Below are positions 12,001 through 22,123 of a stretch of 64,000 bases of DNA, in pieces; position 1 is the stretch's first letter, and every line of letters begins with the position of its first letter. The translations under genes were made by a program, and so were the position numbers. The stretch is from Siderastrea radians (Eukaryota; Cnidaria; Anthozoa; Scleractinia; Rhizangiidae): assembly GCA_964017195.1 (NCBI GenBank), contig OZ024897.1:32583536-32647535 (forward strand), read 5' to 3'. The notes under the pieces are model-generated. The model worked only from the letters and a program-made list of their open reading frames with translations. It was not told where the DNA came from and did no database searches.

Positions 12001-15000
12001 AATATATCTGTTGGGAATAGGCCTCCTCTGCCTTAGCTGATATCCCTTATAATCTTTCTCCTCTTCACCCTCTCCATCATCGTCGTCATCATCACCATCG
12101 TCGTCATCTTCATCATCATCGTCATCATCATCCTCTTCTTCATCCTCCTCTTCCTCGTCCGACTCTTCAGGCTGCTCCTCATTTTTGCGTCTGTTTGATC
12201 TAGTTGATCGTTTCTCAGGTGTTGGGGTCTGGTCGTGCTTTCTCTTGACCAAGTCATACATGCTGGGTGCTTGAGCCATTGTGTCCTGGGAAAGGGAAAA
12301 AGTATAATGAGAAGGACAACATACGCAGAATTTTCAACAAACAAGTACTTCTAACTGGAATTTAAGTCAAATTTGAGGAGTTTTTTAGGGAGGTAGTGAC
12401 CTGCAATAGAATTGCAGGTTGTAGAATTGCAGACTACAATAATATTATTACAGACTAGTGGTTAGTACATGGTACTTAATTATTTGGGAACATCAGTAGA
12501 TTGAGTTCTAATCTCCACTGTCATGTGATTTCAAGACAAAAAATAGAAAACCTAGTTGTAGTAATGTATGCAACATAAGCAGCTGCAAAAAGAAAGACTG
12601 AAACTACTATTAACTCACAAAATGACCAGCTTTCAGTTGGCTTGATGCTCAGATGGTAGAGAACTCTACTACATCAGAAATCGCAAGGTCATGGGTTCAA
12701 ATAGTTTTAAAAGCCTGGATTTTTCTTGCGCCATCTTTTCAAAAGTGCTTTTAAAAGCAGGGCTGTCAATAATGGCTGTGGGCTGGGGATTATCGCCAGC
12801 TATTATGAGTTTGAGCCCCAGCTACTTTGACAGAAAAGCAAAGGACTGACAACACTAGGAGAAAAATCTCCATCTGCTTTTTCCAGTTTCCCACCTACAT
12901 CAAGAATTAGTGACAATCCTGCTAAGTTGTATACACAACTGCAACAGTCTTCCAGGTACTGAATCTCTCATCTGCAGTTCACATAGATGACGTTTCATAA
13001 TACTTCATTTCCACATAGACAAAAAAGTTTGCTCTACACTGTTTCCATCTACCCAGACTTATAAATGGCTGCTCACAAACCATTAGGAAACGTGATTTAG
13101 TACATTTTTTTGCTTGTTACATTTGACTGTTACATTTGACTGTTACATTTGACTTTTCGGCTTGCTACATTCTGTATGTCATAAGTCGATCACGTGACTT
13201 GAAATGGGTAAACAAACATTTATGTTGTAAAGGAAATGTGTGGAGCACATACAAACTTTCTCCGTTTTAAGTTAAATTTTGCCATTTTAAATATGGGTCA
13301 CTACTTTTTTATACTGAGGATTGCTATCATAAACAAAGATTTCCCGTGCACATTCAAGCTGCCCACGCTATTGACTGACCTCTAATGAAACGGACACTTT
13401 GGTCTGTCCCTTTGGCATCCGTATCAAGTTCAACTGTACCAAACTGTGCATTGCCAGCGCCAAATAGTCACTTTATTTCTGACAAATCAGGAAAAACGTG
13501 CACTGGATTGCACTTCAAAGAAGTGAAATTCAATTTAGAATGCAACTCTACCGCACAAAAATCCCTTTAACACAACCATAATCAGACTCAGTAGCTGTTA
13601 TTATGTTATTAAAAATTTAGCATACTCCGATTGGACCCCTTCTTTGAGTTTCCCACACCAAATTTTAGAAAACCTTAACAGGAAGCCACGGTGGTATTCT
13701 TGACACTCATAAAAGGCCATTACAGAAGATGGGCGATCATTGCAATAAGCCAGTTATGCATTAATTAAATCATCTATGGTGGAAGACTGAAACCTTAAGC
13801 TGTATAACATGGTTATTTTCTTTTCTTTTTTTGTAACAAATTTATTTCATGTATAACATGGTTCTTGATGTATGTTTCTCCAGGGAAATCACAATGAAAA
13901 ACTCTGGCAGATAAAGAACAGTAACTTCTAAATATTACAAAGCAGCTCCACAAGTTCAAAATGAGTTTTTAAAGGCTTAGTCAGAAAGGGTGTACCAAGG
14001 AGACAAAAATTGTACAAGAAAAAAATCTCCCACTGCGCTTTGTGCGATTGGCGCCAAAAAGTGTCAAAATGGCGCCAATTTCAAAATAAACAATGCAAGT
14101 CAAAATTTAACTTTACCTCATCTCCCTCAGTCTGTGAATCGCTTTCCTCTTCTGTCAGATACCTTTTCCTCTCGGCTTTTTTCTTGGGAGATTTCGAATT
14201 TTCGAATCCAGTTAAATAACGATGGTCTGTTAGCATCTGAACGTTTAAGGTTTCGTAAACCTTTCGTTGCTTTCTGTCGCTGCGGCGTATCAAGTCGGAC
14301 TCGTCAACTAGCATCTCTTTGTTTTTCTTGCTTTCCCTCTGAGTCTGAGCGGCATAGCTCGAAACTCTAGTTCCTTTGCCTGTAGATATACAGAAATACG
14401 CATTCTATTGAAGTACAACATCCTAGAAGTACAAACAGAAGCTTCAAATCTGAAAAGATGAAATAAAAATTCACGGGCGTGGATTCCCGGCAAGTTTGCG
14501 CTTACCTCTGCCATGGGAATTTCTTGTTTCCACTTGGCATGCAGTGGGGCCATTTAGTGCTCTGAAACGAAACAGAAAGTCTTTATATCTTGCAAGTACT
14601 CAGAAAGTTCGATCGCGATTAACTTTCACACAAGTTATGATCTAATAAATAGCCACCGAAGGATGAAAATACCAATATAAAGTTACCTTATACTTTGGCG
14701 AGTCGAACGAGTTAACGGAACTGTTGCCTTAAGAGTTGGATATCCACGACCTTCCAAACATTCTGTACTTCGCAAACGACGCCTTTTAGATGGAAGTGGT
14801 TTTGTCTCTGGTCCACTTTCGTCGCTTGACGGTTCCTTTGGGCAAAGAAGACAAATTCAGTCGATGAATTTGGGACGTGTAGTATAAAACTCGTGAACAT
14901 CGGCCATAAGCATGTGCAACTTATAAGCATAACTGGATACCTCTTTTACGTGTAAATTCGGAAAAACAGAATTCTTTAAACTTACTTTCTCTTCTCTATT

Positions 15001-15075
15001 CCCTATATTTTTTCCTCTACCGTTTCCAGACCGCAAAGTGCGAAGGAAAGGCGTATTTTGCCTAGTTTTCACCAT
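722..15075 (-). CDS. ATAD2: ATAD2/ATAD2B orthologue, AAA+ ATPase with bromodomain (19 coding exons, 3' end missing)
   Basis: This is a chromatin-associated AAA+ ATPase of the ATAD2/Yta7 family, which uses ATP hydrolysis on nucleosomal histones and reads acetyl-lysine through a bromodomain. Exons, 5' to 3' on the minus strand: 15075-14986, 14835-14687, 14561-14506, 14379-14117, 12285-11973, 11301-11161, 10825-10638, 9150-9009, 8847-8699, 8236-7988, 7569-7182, 6497-6067, 5868-5650, 5414-5315, 4183-3984, 3778-3533, 3046-3010, 2624-1890, 1008-722. All introns are GT/AG and the phases join without a break, giving 4383 nt (1461 codons); human ATAD2 and ATAD2B are about 1390 and 1458 aa. Order of parts: basic N-terminus, acidic tract (about 222-263), AAA1 (about 401-600), degenerate AAA2 (about 800-950), bromodomain (about 990-1110), acidic low-complexity region, C-terminal helix. 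The start ATG at 15073-15075 opens a short basic exon (MVKTRQNT). Whether it is ATAD2 or ATAD2B cannot be decided; it probably predates that vertebrate duplication. The last exon with the stop was not found. Confidence 0.95.
1735..1860 (+). repeat. tRNA-derived SINE fragment
   Basis: The segment carries an A-box-like TTGGTGGTTAGAGC and a B-box-like GAGTTCGACTCC about 35 nt apart, followed by a tail containing TTTCTTTCTGTCCCACACTC. This is the head-plus-body layout of a tRNA-derived SINE. It sits in the ATAD2 intron between exons 18 and 19. Confidence 0.6.
3533..4183 (-). CDS. ATAD2: ATAD2 exons 15-16: bromodomain
   Basis: Exons 4183-3984 and 3778-3533 encode the acetyl-lysine-binding bromodomain. 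Landmarks: helix Z with [10 protein letters not shown], the ZA loop [22 protein letters not shown], then [18 protein letters not shown] with the conserved acetyl-lysine anchor Asn at about residue 1073 and the gatekeeper Ile at about 1083. The spacing to the human residues N1064 and I1074 is identical. The human hydrophobic RVF shelf (1007-1009) corresponds here to K-E-F at about 1016-1018, an unusual change discussed in the findings. The intron falls in the ZA loop (phase 0). Confidence 0.95.
4283..4425 (-). repeat. SINE body fragment (same family as 39130-39346)
   Basis: The phrase TTGGATGGGATGCTAGTTCA with neighbouring TATTACTACT matches the 3' body of the SINE at 39130-39346. The tRNA-like head is missing. 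It lies in the intron before ATAD2 exon 15. Confidence 0.5.
5315..7569 (-). CDS. ATAD2: ATAD2 exons 11-14: AAA1 lid and degenerate AAA2
   Basis: Exon 11 (7569-7182) completes AAA1 with the helical lid ([30 protein letters not shown]) and a conserved PASQRS motif. Exon 12 (6497-6067) starts with a Ser/Asp-rich linker and enters the second AAA module at [17 protein letters not shown]. Here the Walker A is replaced by GGQGMGQS (about 808-815): the catalytic Lys is absent, as in vertebrate ATAD2 where AAA2 is ATP-inactive. Exons 13 (5868-5650) and 14 (5414-5315) finish it ([34 protein letters not shown]). Exon 14 ends with a GTATGA donor inside the codon for Ser-Arg. Confidence 0.93.
7988..9150 (-). 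CDS. ATAD2: ATAD2 exons 8-10: catalytic AAA1 domain
   Basis: Exons 9150-9009, 8847-8699 and 8236-7988 encode the first AAA+ module. Walker A (GPPGTGKT, residues about 445-452) is split by an intron after GPPG. Walker B is IIFFDEIDG with D509/E510, followed by [22 protein letters not shown], cut here as sensor-1 GATNR and the arginine-finger RRPGRFDRE (about 563-571). All catalytic residues needed for ATP binding and hydrolysis are present, so AAA1 should be active. The stretch from [20 protein letters not shown] onward matches the vertebrate protein almost residue for residue. Confidence 0.96.
9354..9846. mobile_element. Copy of the TTAA-type element (relative of 36925-38060)
   Basis: From TTAAGGAGGCTTGAAAGG onward the sequence parallels 36925-37250: both share GGCTCGAAAGGGT, the ATACCGGAAG, TGCATAAAATCA and GGAAATAAAA blocks, and the phrase TTATTCAGTGGAATTTTTTG. 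It lies in the ATAD2 intron between exons 7 and 8. No transposase is encoded. A partial internal duplication of the terminus is seen at about 9400. The right end was not defined. Confidence 0.6.
9880..10280 (-). repeat. Dispersed PLE-like terminal repeat fragment
   Basis: On the minus strand this reads GATGACTTCCACTCAGGTTG followed by TCAAAATGTCAGTCA, a stretch ending CAGTCCTTCTCAGGACTAC, and ATGATATGACTCCTGGGTT. The same block recurs at 31540-31760 (plus strand) and, shortened, at 44185-44225. The hairpin-then-(G/A)AAA layout resembles the hammerhead-bearing pseudo-LTRs of Penelope-like elements; the assignment to PLEs is inference. Confidence 0.5.
10281..10484. mobile_element. Foldback MITE, about 204 bp with ~50-bp inverted arms
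   Basis: The left arm (GCAATGGTTCAATGGTGTTT onward) and the right arm (ending AACACCACTGAACCGTTGC) are near-perfect inverted copies, including the shared core GTTCTAAGTTAG and CCAGCTTTCCAGAGT. It lies in an ATAD2 intron next to the PLE-like fragment and may be part of the same insertion. Confidence 0.65.
11973..12285 (-). CDS. ATAD2: ATAD2 exon 5: N-terminal acidic tract
   Basis: This exon encodes residues 187-290. It begins [16 protein letters not shown], runs through a basic segment ([11 protein letters not shown]) and then about 40 nearly uninterrupted Asp/Glu residues, before returning to [16 protein letters not shown]. An acidic stretch ahead of AAA1 is a known trait of ATAD2/Yta7 proteins and is thought to contact histones. 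The Asp run is encoded by a CAT/CGT trinucleotide microsatellite on the plus strand (12080-12140), so its length is likely to vary between alleles. Confidence 0.9.
12640..12735 (+). repeat. tRNA-like SINE head, degraded
   Basis: TTGGCTTGATGCTCAGATGG and GGTCATGGGTTCAAATAG correspond to the A and B boxes of the tRNA-like unit seen intact at 30670-30742. Base changes destroy the cloverleaf. It is in the long ATAD2 intron 4 (12286-14116). Confidence 0.55.
12736..14116. other. ATAD2 intron 4, upstream part; no gene seen
   Basis: Intronic DNA. One short tandem run is visible, TGTTACATTTGAC repeated three times at about 13117-13153. No coding exon or RNA gene could be supported. Confidence 0.5.
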
Positions 15076-15200
15076 AATGGTTACATCAACAAGTCGGCCA
15101 TTTTACGGTCTGAGCCATTGTCTCTAGTTGAAGTCCCGGATGTACATCTCAGTAGTTCTGCAAGTACACTGATGTTTCCTCCGCTGTCAGAGTAGGCTTG
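15076..15200 (-). promoter_or_regulatory. Probable ATAD2 promoter / 5' leader
   Basis: This is the unique sequence directly upstream of the ATAD2 ATG, ending where a MITE begins at about 15201. No TATA box is evident. The placement rests only on adjacency to exon 1; the transcription start was not determined. The proximal promoter must be compact or lie inside the transposon. Confidence 0.3.
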
Positions 15201-15399
15201 CTCTCTCCTCCGCAGAGGCTCCTGTTAGTAAACACCAATTAGTAAAAACCAATGAAAGAAAAAGAGAGTGAAGCGGGAGCGCTGGAGAGAGAAAACGGGA
15301 GCCCGGGCGCTTCAATTTTTCCCTCTTCCCAGCCCCCGCGCGCTTTTTCCCAAGTGTGCGGTCAAGGCGGACTGTAGGAGGCCTCTGCGGAGGAGAGAG
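15201..15399. mobile_element. Short MITE with CTCTCTCCTCCGCAGAGGC ends
   Basis: The left end CTCTCTCCTCCGCAGAGGC and the right end GCCTCTGCGGAGGAGAGAGG are inverted copies around about 160 bp of GC-richer DNA. It has no coding capacity. It sits at the ATAD2 promoter side and directly abuts the next element. Confidence 0.65.
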
Positions 15400-15401
15400 G
15401 C

Positions 15402-18400
15402 AGGCTTGGATAAATTCTGCCGGCAGAATAGCGAACAGAACAAGCGATTTTTGAGGCGAGCATTCTGCCGGCAGAATAAGGCATTTTCGAGCAGAATTTG
15501 AGCAGAATAACGGAAAATCAGTCACACTAATGATATGCATAACAGTTGTAAGGAAAAAAATGAAAACTAAATAAAACATAGGCCCGCAATGCGTGCAGAA
15601 CCGACGAAGTGTTGGTTCGTCTCGAAAAGAAAGCAAGCGAGCCGTGCGTGACTGCAGCTTCAATAACATTCAAGCATCTGTAACAGCAAGTTGCAGTAAA
15701 AGTGTGTAACTGTAACTAACGCTTAAATTTGACCAACTGAAAAGGCGACCAATACCCTGGAAAGGAGGTCAACTGAATTATTCACCCTCTCCTCACCAAA
15801 CATAGCTCCACAGACTATGCATTCTTCACTCAAGATCATTTTTCGCTGTCTTTTGGTCGGTCTTCCTCAAAACCCGGAACAAAAATTCTCAAAACAGACG
15901 CATTTCAAAAAATGGGCGACAAATTTCCCAATATAAAAGTAACCACATCTTCACGATTGATCAGTATGGGCACCGTAACACCCCAAACATACCTGGGAAC
16001 CACGCTTTGTGCACAGTTTCCTTTAATCATGTCAAGGGCTCCTTAAGCCAAATTGTGAATGCAAATACGAAATAAATCATTGCTATGCTCTATCGTACAG
16101 GTTACAAGAAAGCGCATTATAGGCACTTACCAGTCGTTTTGACCCACTCCACCCTCGACAAAGTTTTTACTTGGTTCAACGTGCTAACTGGCGTAAAGAA
16201 AATTGTGACAGTATTTTGCCCTTTGCGTTACCGAATGACGTTATGTTTAAAATCTGATGACTCAGCTCATCTGTCTTATTACATTGAATATTTAATTTTG
16301 TTGAATTAAACAAAAAAATTAAATGTTGATATACATTTGTCCACAACTGAACATGCTTTTACCAAGAGTTGTGAGCAATGTATTTATATACTGTTGTGAA
16401 TAGGGCACTATAAAAACATGTTTATCGATAAAGACAAACACATCGTCAGAATCTCAACGTGCTAACCGGCGTGACGAAAATTGTGACAGTATTTTGTCTT
16501 TTGCGTTTCCGAATGACGTAATGTTTAAAATCGGATGACTCAGCTCATCTGTCTTATCGCTTTGAATATTTTGTTGAATTAAAATTAAAATTTAAAGATA
16601 AATTTTGTCCACAACTGAACATGCCGTTATCAAGAGTTGTAAGCGAAGCATTTATATACTGTTGTGAATATGGCACTATACAAACATGATTATCGATCTG
16701 GAGAAATTAGTAAAAAGCGAAGTCGTCGCTTTATCTCAGACACGTTAAAGCATGTCTTATGACGTAATCGTTAAATCTGGTTTCCTCTTCCGCAGTCAGC
16801 AAGTCAGTGTCTCGAACTCTAAAATTGAACAAATCGGTTCAAAATCAAAAGTAAAGCAGAAAAATTAAAAAGACTAACTGGTATATCCTTCGATTCTGTG
16901 CTGCTTATAGTATACTATCCAAGAAGATCCAGCCTCGTGTCGTAATTCATTTCCCACCTGCCAATAACCTTTCTTAACGTTGGCAGCTAGACATTTTCAA
17001 GTAATAAACATAACCACAACAACCTACACCAGAATTTTCCTTTCATAACCTTTACTGAGAACGATTCTATCCTTACGATGTCTCAGCAACACTTTGGTCC
17101 CACCAGCATCGACAGTGCCACTGGACTTCACGTCCTGTTATTATCAGTCCTCCTTGCTTTCTTTCACTAGTATTGCACAGATATTTCAGTCCGGTCAAAA
17201 CCAACACTGCTCGGCGGAAGTGTCCTTCTATACCTACGATACTTTTTATAGGAACCCTTGTCCTATCGTGCGTGCTTGTGTGTACTAATCGATGGGCTTA
17301 ACTGTAGAGTACGTCATCCCATCCCGTGGGTCATAGCGAAATACACACCTTGTGAGCCTTACACGACGTATTTTGACCGACCAAACCAGTCGACCCTCTT
17401 GACACGACTGCTCTAACTCGACTTCGTCGGTTAAACATAGGCCCGCAATGCGTGCAGAACCGACGAAGTGTTGGTTCGTCTCGAAAAGAAAGCAAGCGAG
17501 GCGTGCGTGACTGCAGGTTCAATAACATTCAAGCAGCTGTAACAGCAAGTTGCAGCAAAAGTGCCTAACTGTAACTAACGCTGAAATTTGACCAACTGAA
17601 ATAGCGAACAATACCCTGGAAAGGAGGTCAACTGAATTATTCACCCTCTCCTCACCAAACATGGCCCCACAGACTACGCCCATGACCTCATGCATTCTTC
17701 ACACAAGATAAGTTTTCGCTGTCTTTTGGTCGGCCTTCCTCAAAACCCTGAAGAAAAAAGCCATCACAATTCTCAAAACAGACGCATTTCAAAAAACGGG
17801 TGATAAATTTCCCAACATAAAAGTAACCACATCTTTACGATTGATCAGCATGGGCACTGTAACAGCCCAAAAGAGTTGAACTTTTTCCCAAGCCTGGGAA
17901 CCACACTTTGTGCACAGTTTCCTTTAATCATGCCATAGGCTCCTTTAGCCAAATTGTGAATGCAAATACGAAATAAATCATTGCTACGTACAGGATACAA
18001 GAAAGCGCATTATAGGCATTTACCAGTCGTTTTGATCCACTCCACCGTCGATAAATGTTTTTACTTGGCTCAACGTGCCGTGCTAACTGGCGTAACGAAA
18101 ATTGTGACAGTATTTTGCCCTTTGCGTTACTGAATGACGTAATGTTTAAAATCTGATGACTCAGCTCATCTGTCTTATCGCTTTGTATATTTAATTGTGT
18201 TGAATGAAACTAAAAAATTAAATGTCGATACAAATTTATCCACAACTGAACATGCTTTTACCGAGAGTTGTGAGGGATATATTTATATACTGTTGTGAAT
18301 AGGGCACTATAAAAGCATGATTATCGTTAAAGACAAACACATCGTCAGAATCTCAACGTGCTAACCGGCGTGACGAAAATTGTGACAGTATTTTGTCTCT

Positions 18401-19790
18401 TGCGTTACCGAATGACGTAATGTTTAAAATCTGATGACTCAGCTCATCTGTCTTATCACTTTGAATAATTTGTTGAATTAAAATTAAAATTTAAAGATAA
18501 ATTTTGTCCACAACTGAACATGCCGTTATCAAGAGTTGTAAGCGAAGCATTTATATACTGTTGTGAATATGGCACTATACAAACATGATTATCGATCTGG
18601 AGAAATTAGTAAAAAGCGAAGTCGTCGCTTTATCTCAAACACTTTAAAGCATGTCTTATGACGTAATCGTTAAATCTGGTTTGCTCTTCCGGAGTCAGCA
18701 AGTCAGTGTCTCGAACTCTAAAATCGAACAAATCGGTTCAAAATCAAAACTAAAGCAGAAAAATTAAAAAGACTAACTGGTGTATCCTTCTGTGCCGCTT
18801 ATACTATCCAAGAAGATCCAGCCCCGTGTAGTAATTCATTTCCCACCTGCGAATAACCTTTCTTAACGTTGGCAGCTAGATACTTTCCAAGTATTAAACA
18901 TAACAACAACAACATACACCAGAATTTTCCTCTCATAACATTTACTGTGAAAGATTCTATCCTTACGATGTCTCAGCAACACTTTGGTCCCACCAGCATC
19001 AACAGTGCCACTGGACTTCACGTCCTGTTATTATCAGTCCTCCTTGCTTTCTTTCACTAGTATTGCACAGATATTTCAGCCCGGCCAAAGCCAACCCTGC
19101 TCGACGGACGTGTGCTTCTATACCTACGATACTTTTTATGTGGACCCTTGTCCTATCGTGCGTGTGTGTGTGTGTACTAATCGATGTCTGTGTACAACAT
19201 CTTCTCTATATGTTCAGCGGTCAGCACAAAATTATACTACAACACAGTCGAAGCAAATCTTCCACCAAGCCTCCGTCACCTTTCTTGACCTGCCAATTCA
19301 AAATGGCGACTCGTCCGCTCTTGTTCTCACGTCATCCCATCCCATCGGCCATAGCGAAATACACACCTTGTGAGCCTTACACGACGTATTTTGACCGACC
19401 AAACCAGTCGACCCTCTTGTGACGACTGCTCTAACTCGACTTCGTCGGTTAAAAAGTACCAAAATAATTACACAGCCTTTATGATGTTCCTTTTTGTAAG
19501 ATGCTGATAAAAAATTCACTATTTCGTCTAATATTAGTGATTAAAGTGACTTGAATTACAAGTTTGCTATGCATAATGAAAATCTAATTAGTATTTAGGG
19601 TTAGGCCCAGGCTCCCTTCCATATTTGTGAAAATACATCAGGCCCGAAGGGCAGAAAAATTTTCGGCTACCGAGCAGAATTCGAGCAGAATAAGGGTGTC
19701 CAAGCAGAATTTCGAACAGAATAAGCGATTTTTACGAGCACTGCCGGCAGGCAGAATAAGCCATTTTACGAGCACAATTTATCCAAGCCT
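15402..19790. mobile_element. 4.4-kb composite element with AGGCTTGGATAAATT termini
   Basis: The left end begins AGGCTTGGATAAATTCTG and the right end is its inverse (AATTTATCCAAGCCT). Both termini carry clusters of a GCAGAAT/ATTCTGC subrepeat (15410-15520 and 19650-19770). No transposase reading frame was recognised inside, so it is likely non-autonomous. The interior is dominated by a large tandem duplication described separately. No clear target-site duplication was found. Confidence 0.55.
15574..19451. repeat. Tandem duplication of a ~1.9-kb unit, with nested ~277-bp subrepeats
   Basis: Copy 1 is about 15574-17432 and copy 2 about 17433-19451; both start AAACATAGGCCCGCAATGCG (second at 17433) and end with CTCTAACTCGACTTCGTCGG. 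Copy 2 has about 170 bp extra near 19190-19330. Inside each copy a ~277-bp block starting at CGTGCTAACTGGCG or CGTGCTAACCGGCG occurs twice (16180, 16458, 18080, 18357). The copies differ by scattered substitutions and small indels, so the duplication is not recent. No conserved protein was recognised. Confidence 0.8.
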
Positions 19791-19955
19791 ATGTCAGAGT
19801 CATGATGAATGAAAATATTTCCTGAAATATTTGTAGAGATTTTATTTTGCGAGCAACTTTTAGTTAGGCGATTTTTAAATTTTTACCAGAAAGACCAGAA
19901 AATTAACAAGAGTTTAGAGTATTTAGGCTTTTTGGATAAAAAAAATTTTGCAAAC

Positions 19956-21459
19956 TGATTGACGACAATCAGTAAGGGTTTTTTAAAACAATTGACAATA
20001 AAAACTAACGGTAAAAATTCACGACGTTTCGACCGTTCTTCGGTCATTATCAAGCGAAATGTTGAGAATAAGAATTTGCATAGATATATAAAGTGACAAA
20101 GGGGCAAAAATATGTAAGGAAAATGTATGAAGTAAAAATATCTAAAAGTAGCTAAAAGTATGTGTGAAAAGAATTTGTTAAAACAATAAAAGCATGCAAA
20201 AACTAACTATATAAAGACTAATTATTTAAAAACTAATTATTTAAAAACCTTCGCACGAATTGAGTCGGTCTGTACATTGAGACTTGGTCTCAGTTCATGG
20301 ATAAAAAACATTTCGTAAATGAGGCAGTCAAACTTGTTTTTACATTTCTTTAAAATTTTAAAATTCCCGTTAAGATCCTTAGGGGCCAGAGAATGTTCCG
20401 AGCGAAAATGCTTCCCAATAGACGACGACACGTTGTTGTGCTCCTCGACGCGTTGATGCAAGTGCCGGCACGTAAAACCAACATAACCTGCATCGCACAG
20501 GTCACATTTAAAAAGGTAAACTAGGCACTGTTGGTTTACGACCGGCGGCTTGACTTCACGTAATTTCAGGTCTCGCTCAATTTTGTGGCTGACGAAAACG
20601 GGTTGGATGGTGGTGTTAATTTTCTACCGTCTTAAATACCCAGATAAGCTAATAAATTCCCCCATTACACGCTTTATTGCCATCAAAGCCACTGAACAAC
20701 CCGTTCCTTCATCAACGGATAACAATAGTCCAGAGCCCGTTCGTGTTGTTCTACCGTTCAAAGACCAAGCCTCAGCTGATATTCTTCGCACCCAACTGAA
20801 AGACCTTAGCCAGAAAATTAACACCACCATCCAACCCGTTTTCGTCAGCCACAAAATTGAGCGAGACCTGAAATTACGTGAAGTCAAGCCGCCGGTCGTA
20901 AACCAACAGTGCCTAGTTTACCATTTTAAATGTGACCTGTGCGATGCAGGCTATGTTGGTTTTACGTGTCGGCACTTGCATCAACGCGTCGAGGAGCACA
21001 ACAACGTGTCGTCGTCTATTGGCAAGCATTTTCGCTTGGAACATTCTCTGGCCCCTAAGGATCTTAACAGGAATTTTAAAATTCTAAAGAAATGTAAAAA
21101 CAAGTTTGACTGCCTCATTTACGAAATGTTTTTTATCCATGAACTGAGACCAAGTCTCAATGTACAGACCGACTCAATTCGTGCGAAGGTTTTTAAATAA
21201 TTAGTTTTTAAATAATTAGTCTTTATATAGTTAGTTTTTGCATGCTTTTATTGTTTTAACAAATTCTTTTCACACATACTTTTAGCTACTTTTAGATATT
21301 TTTACTTCATACATTTTCCTTACATATTTTTGCCCCTTTGTTACTTTATATATCTATGCAAATTCTTATTCTCAACATTTCGCTTGATAATGACCGAAGA
21401 ACGGTCGAAACGTCGTGAATTTTTACCGTTAGTTTTTATTGTCAATTGATTGACGACAA
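19956..21459 (+). mobile_element. Penelope-like element 1: palindromic copy with GIY-YIG fragment
   Basis: A 13-bp direct repeat (TGATTGACGACAA, 19956-19968 and 21447-21459) flanks the insertion. Inside, a left arm (19990-20625) and right arm (20812-21446) of about 635 bp each are near-perfect inverted copies around a ~186-bp spacer. The right arm with spacer reads on the plus strand as the 3' end of a Penelope-like retroelement; the left arm encodes the same peptide on the minus strand (20461-20237). Inverted pseudo-LTR arrangements and 5' truncation are known for PLEs. The reverse transcriptase domain is absent, so the copy is dead. Confidence 0.85.
20630..21200 (+). pseudogene. PLE GIY-YIG endonuclease domain, 5'-truncated
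   Basis: The frame ending at 21200 contains CDLCDAGYVGFTCRHLHQRV followed by EEHNN and, further on, GKHFRLEH and FDCLIYEMFFIHELRPSLNV. This is the zinc-finger-like CxxC plus GYVG and R...H pattern of the PLE C-terminal GIY-YIG endonuclease. Upstream, VVLPFKDQASADILRTQLKD is typical of the linker between reverse transcriptase and endonuclease. The first about 25 codons of the open frame (20550-20630) come from the inverted arm and are not genuine element protein. Confidence 0.8.
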
Positions 21460-21725
21460 GTTGGATAAAATCTGGGACTGACCAACCCACGGTTGAACTG
21501 ACTTTGAACAAAATATCTTCAACGAGTTTCTTCTTCTTCTTCTACATACAGATGTCGAAAGATAGTTGTTATTGAGGTATCGTGAGGGTGAGTATCGGGG
21601 AAATATCGATCAAGTAAGCATCCCAGATTTCGGTGACAGCGAGGATTCCGGATTCCACGTTTCTCAAACTTCAATAGAACCTTCAACCGCGTGATCTCTG
21701 TTAAAATTATCCCAATATTTTTTAA

Positions 21726-21836
21726 CAATTATTCACCGAAGTGGAGACAGAGGTGAATAGTGGGGGATATTTGCCGAGCCACGAAGCGGCGAGGTAAATA
21801 GCTACCACTCTTCACCTCCATTTCGGTGAATAATTG
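21726..21836. mobile_element. 111-bp foldback element (ATTCACCGAA arms)
   Basis: CAATTATTCACCGAAGTGGA at the left and CCATTTCGGTGAATAATTG at the right are inverted copies; inner parts also pair (GAGGTGAA with TTCACCTC). It forms one long imperfect hairpin. No coding content. Confidence 0.7.
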
Positions 21837-21843
21837 TTTTATT

Positions 21844-22083
21844 CGCCGATCAATTCGAAAGTCCAACATCCCCCCGGGCAACCCCCGGGCAACCCCCGGG
21901 CACCCCCCCGGGAAACCCCCCGGGCAACCCCCCGGGCATTTGAGCTTTTGAAGATTGGCTTGTTTAAATCCCCTCCCCTCGGGGCAAAAAAGCCGTACAA
22001 ATGCCCCACCAATTAGTACTGAACTATCTCTCCTCAAAGACAAATTTCGTCTTCATAATGATAATGATAATAATAATAATAAC

Positions 22084-22123
<40 letters not shown>

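Noticed and set aside
15187..15669. 160-codon open frame on the minus strand
   Set aside because: It runs across two abutting transposon ends and their GCAGAAT repeats, with unlikely amino-acid composition.
17331..17528. Small conserved-looking frame repeated in both 1.9-kb units (RLLSFRDEPTLRRFCTH)
   Set aside because: Conserved only because the DNA is duplicated; no family recognised, and the frame differs between copies.
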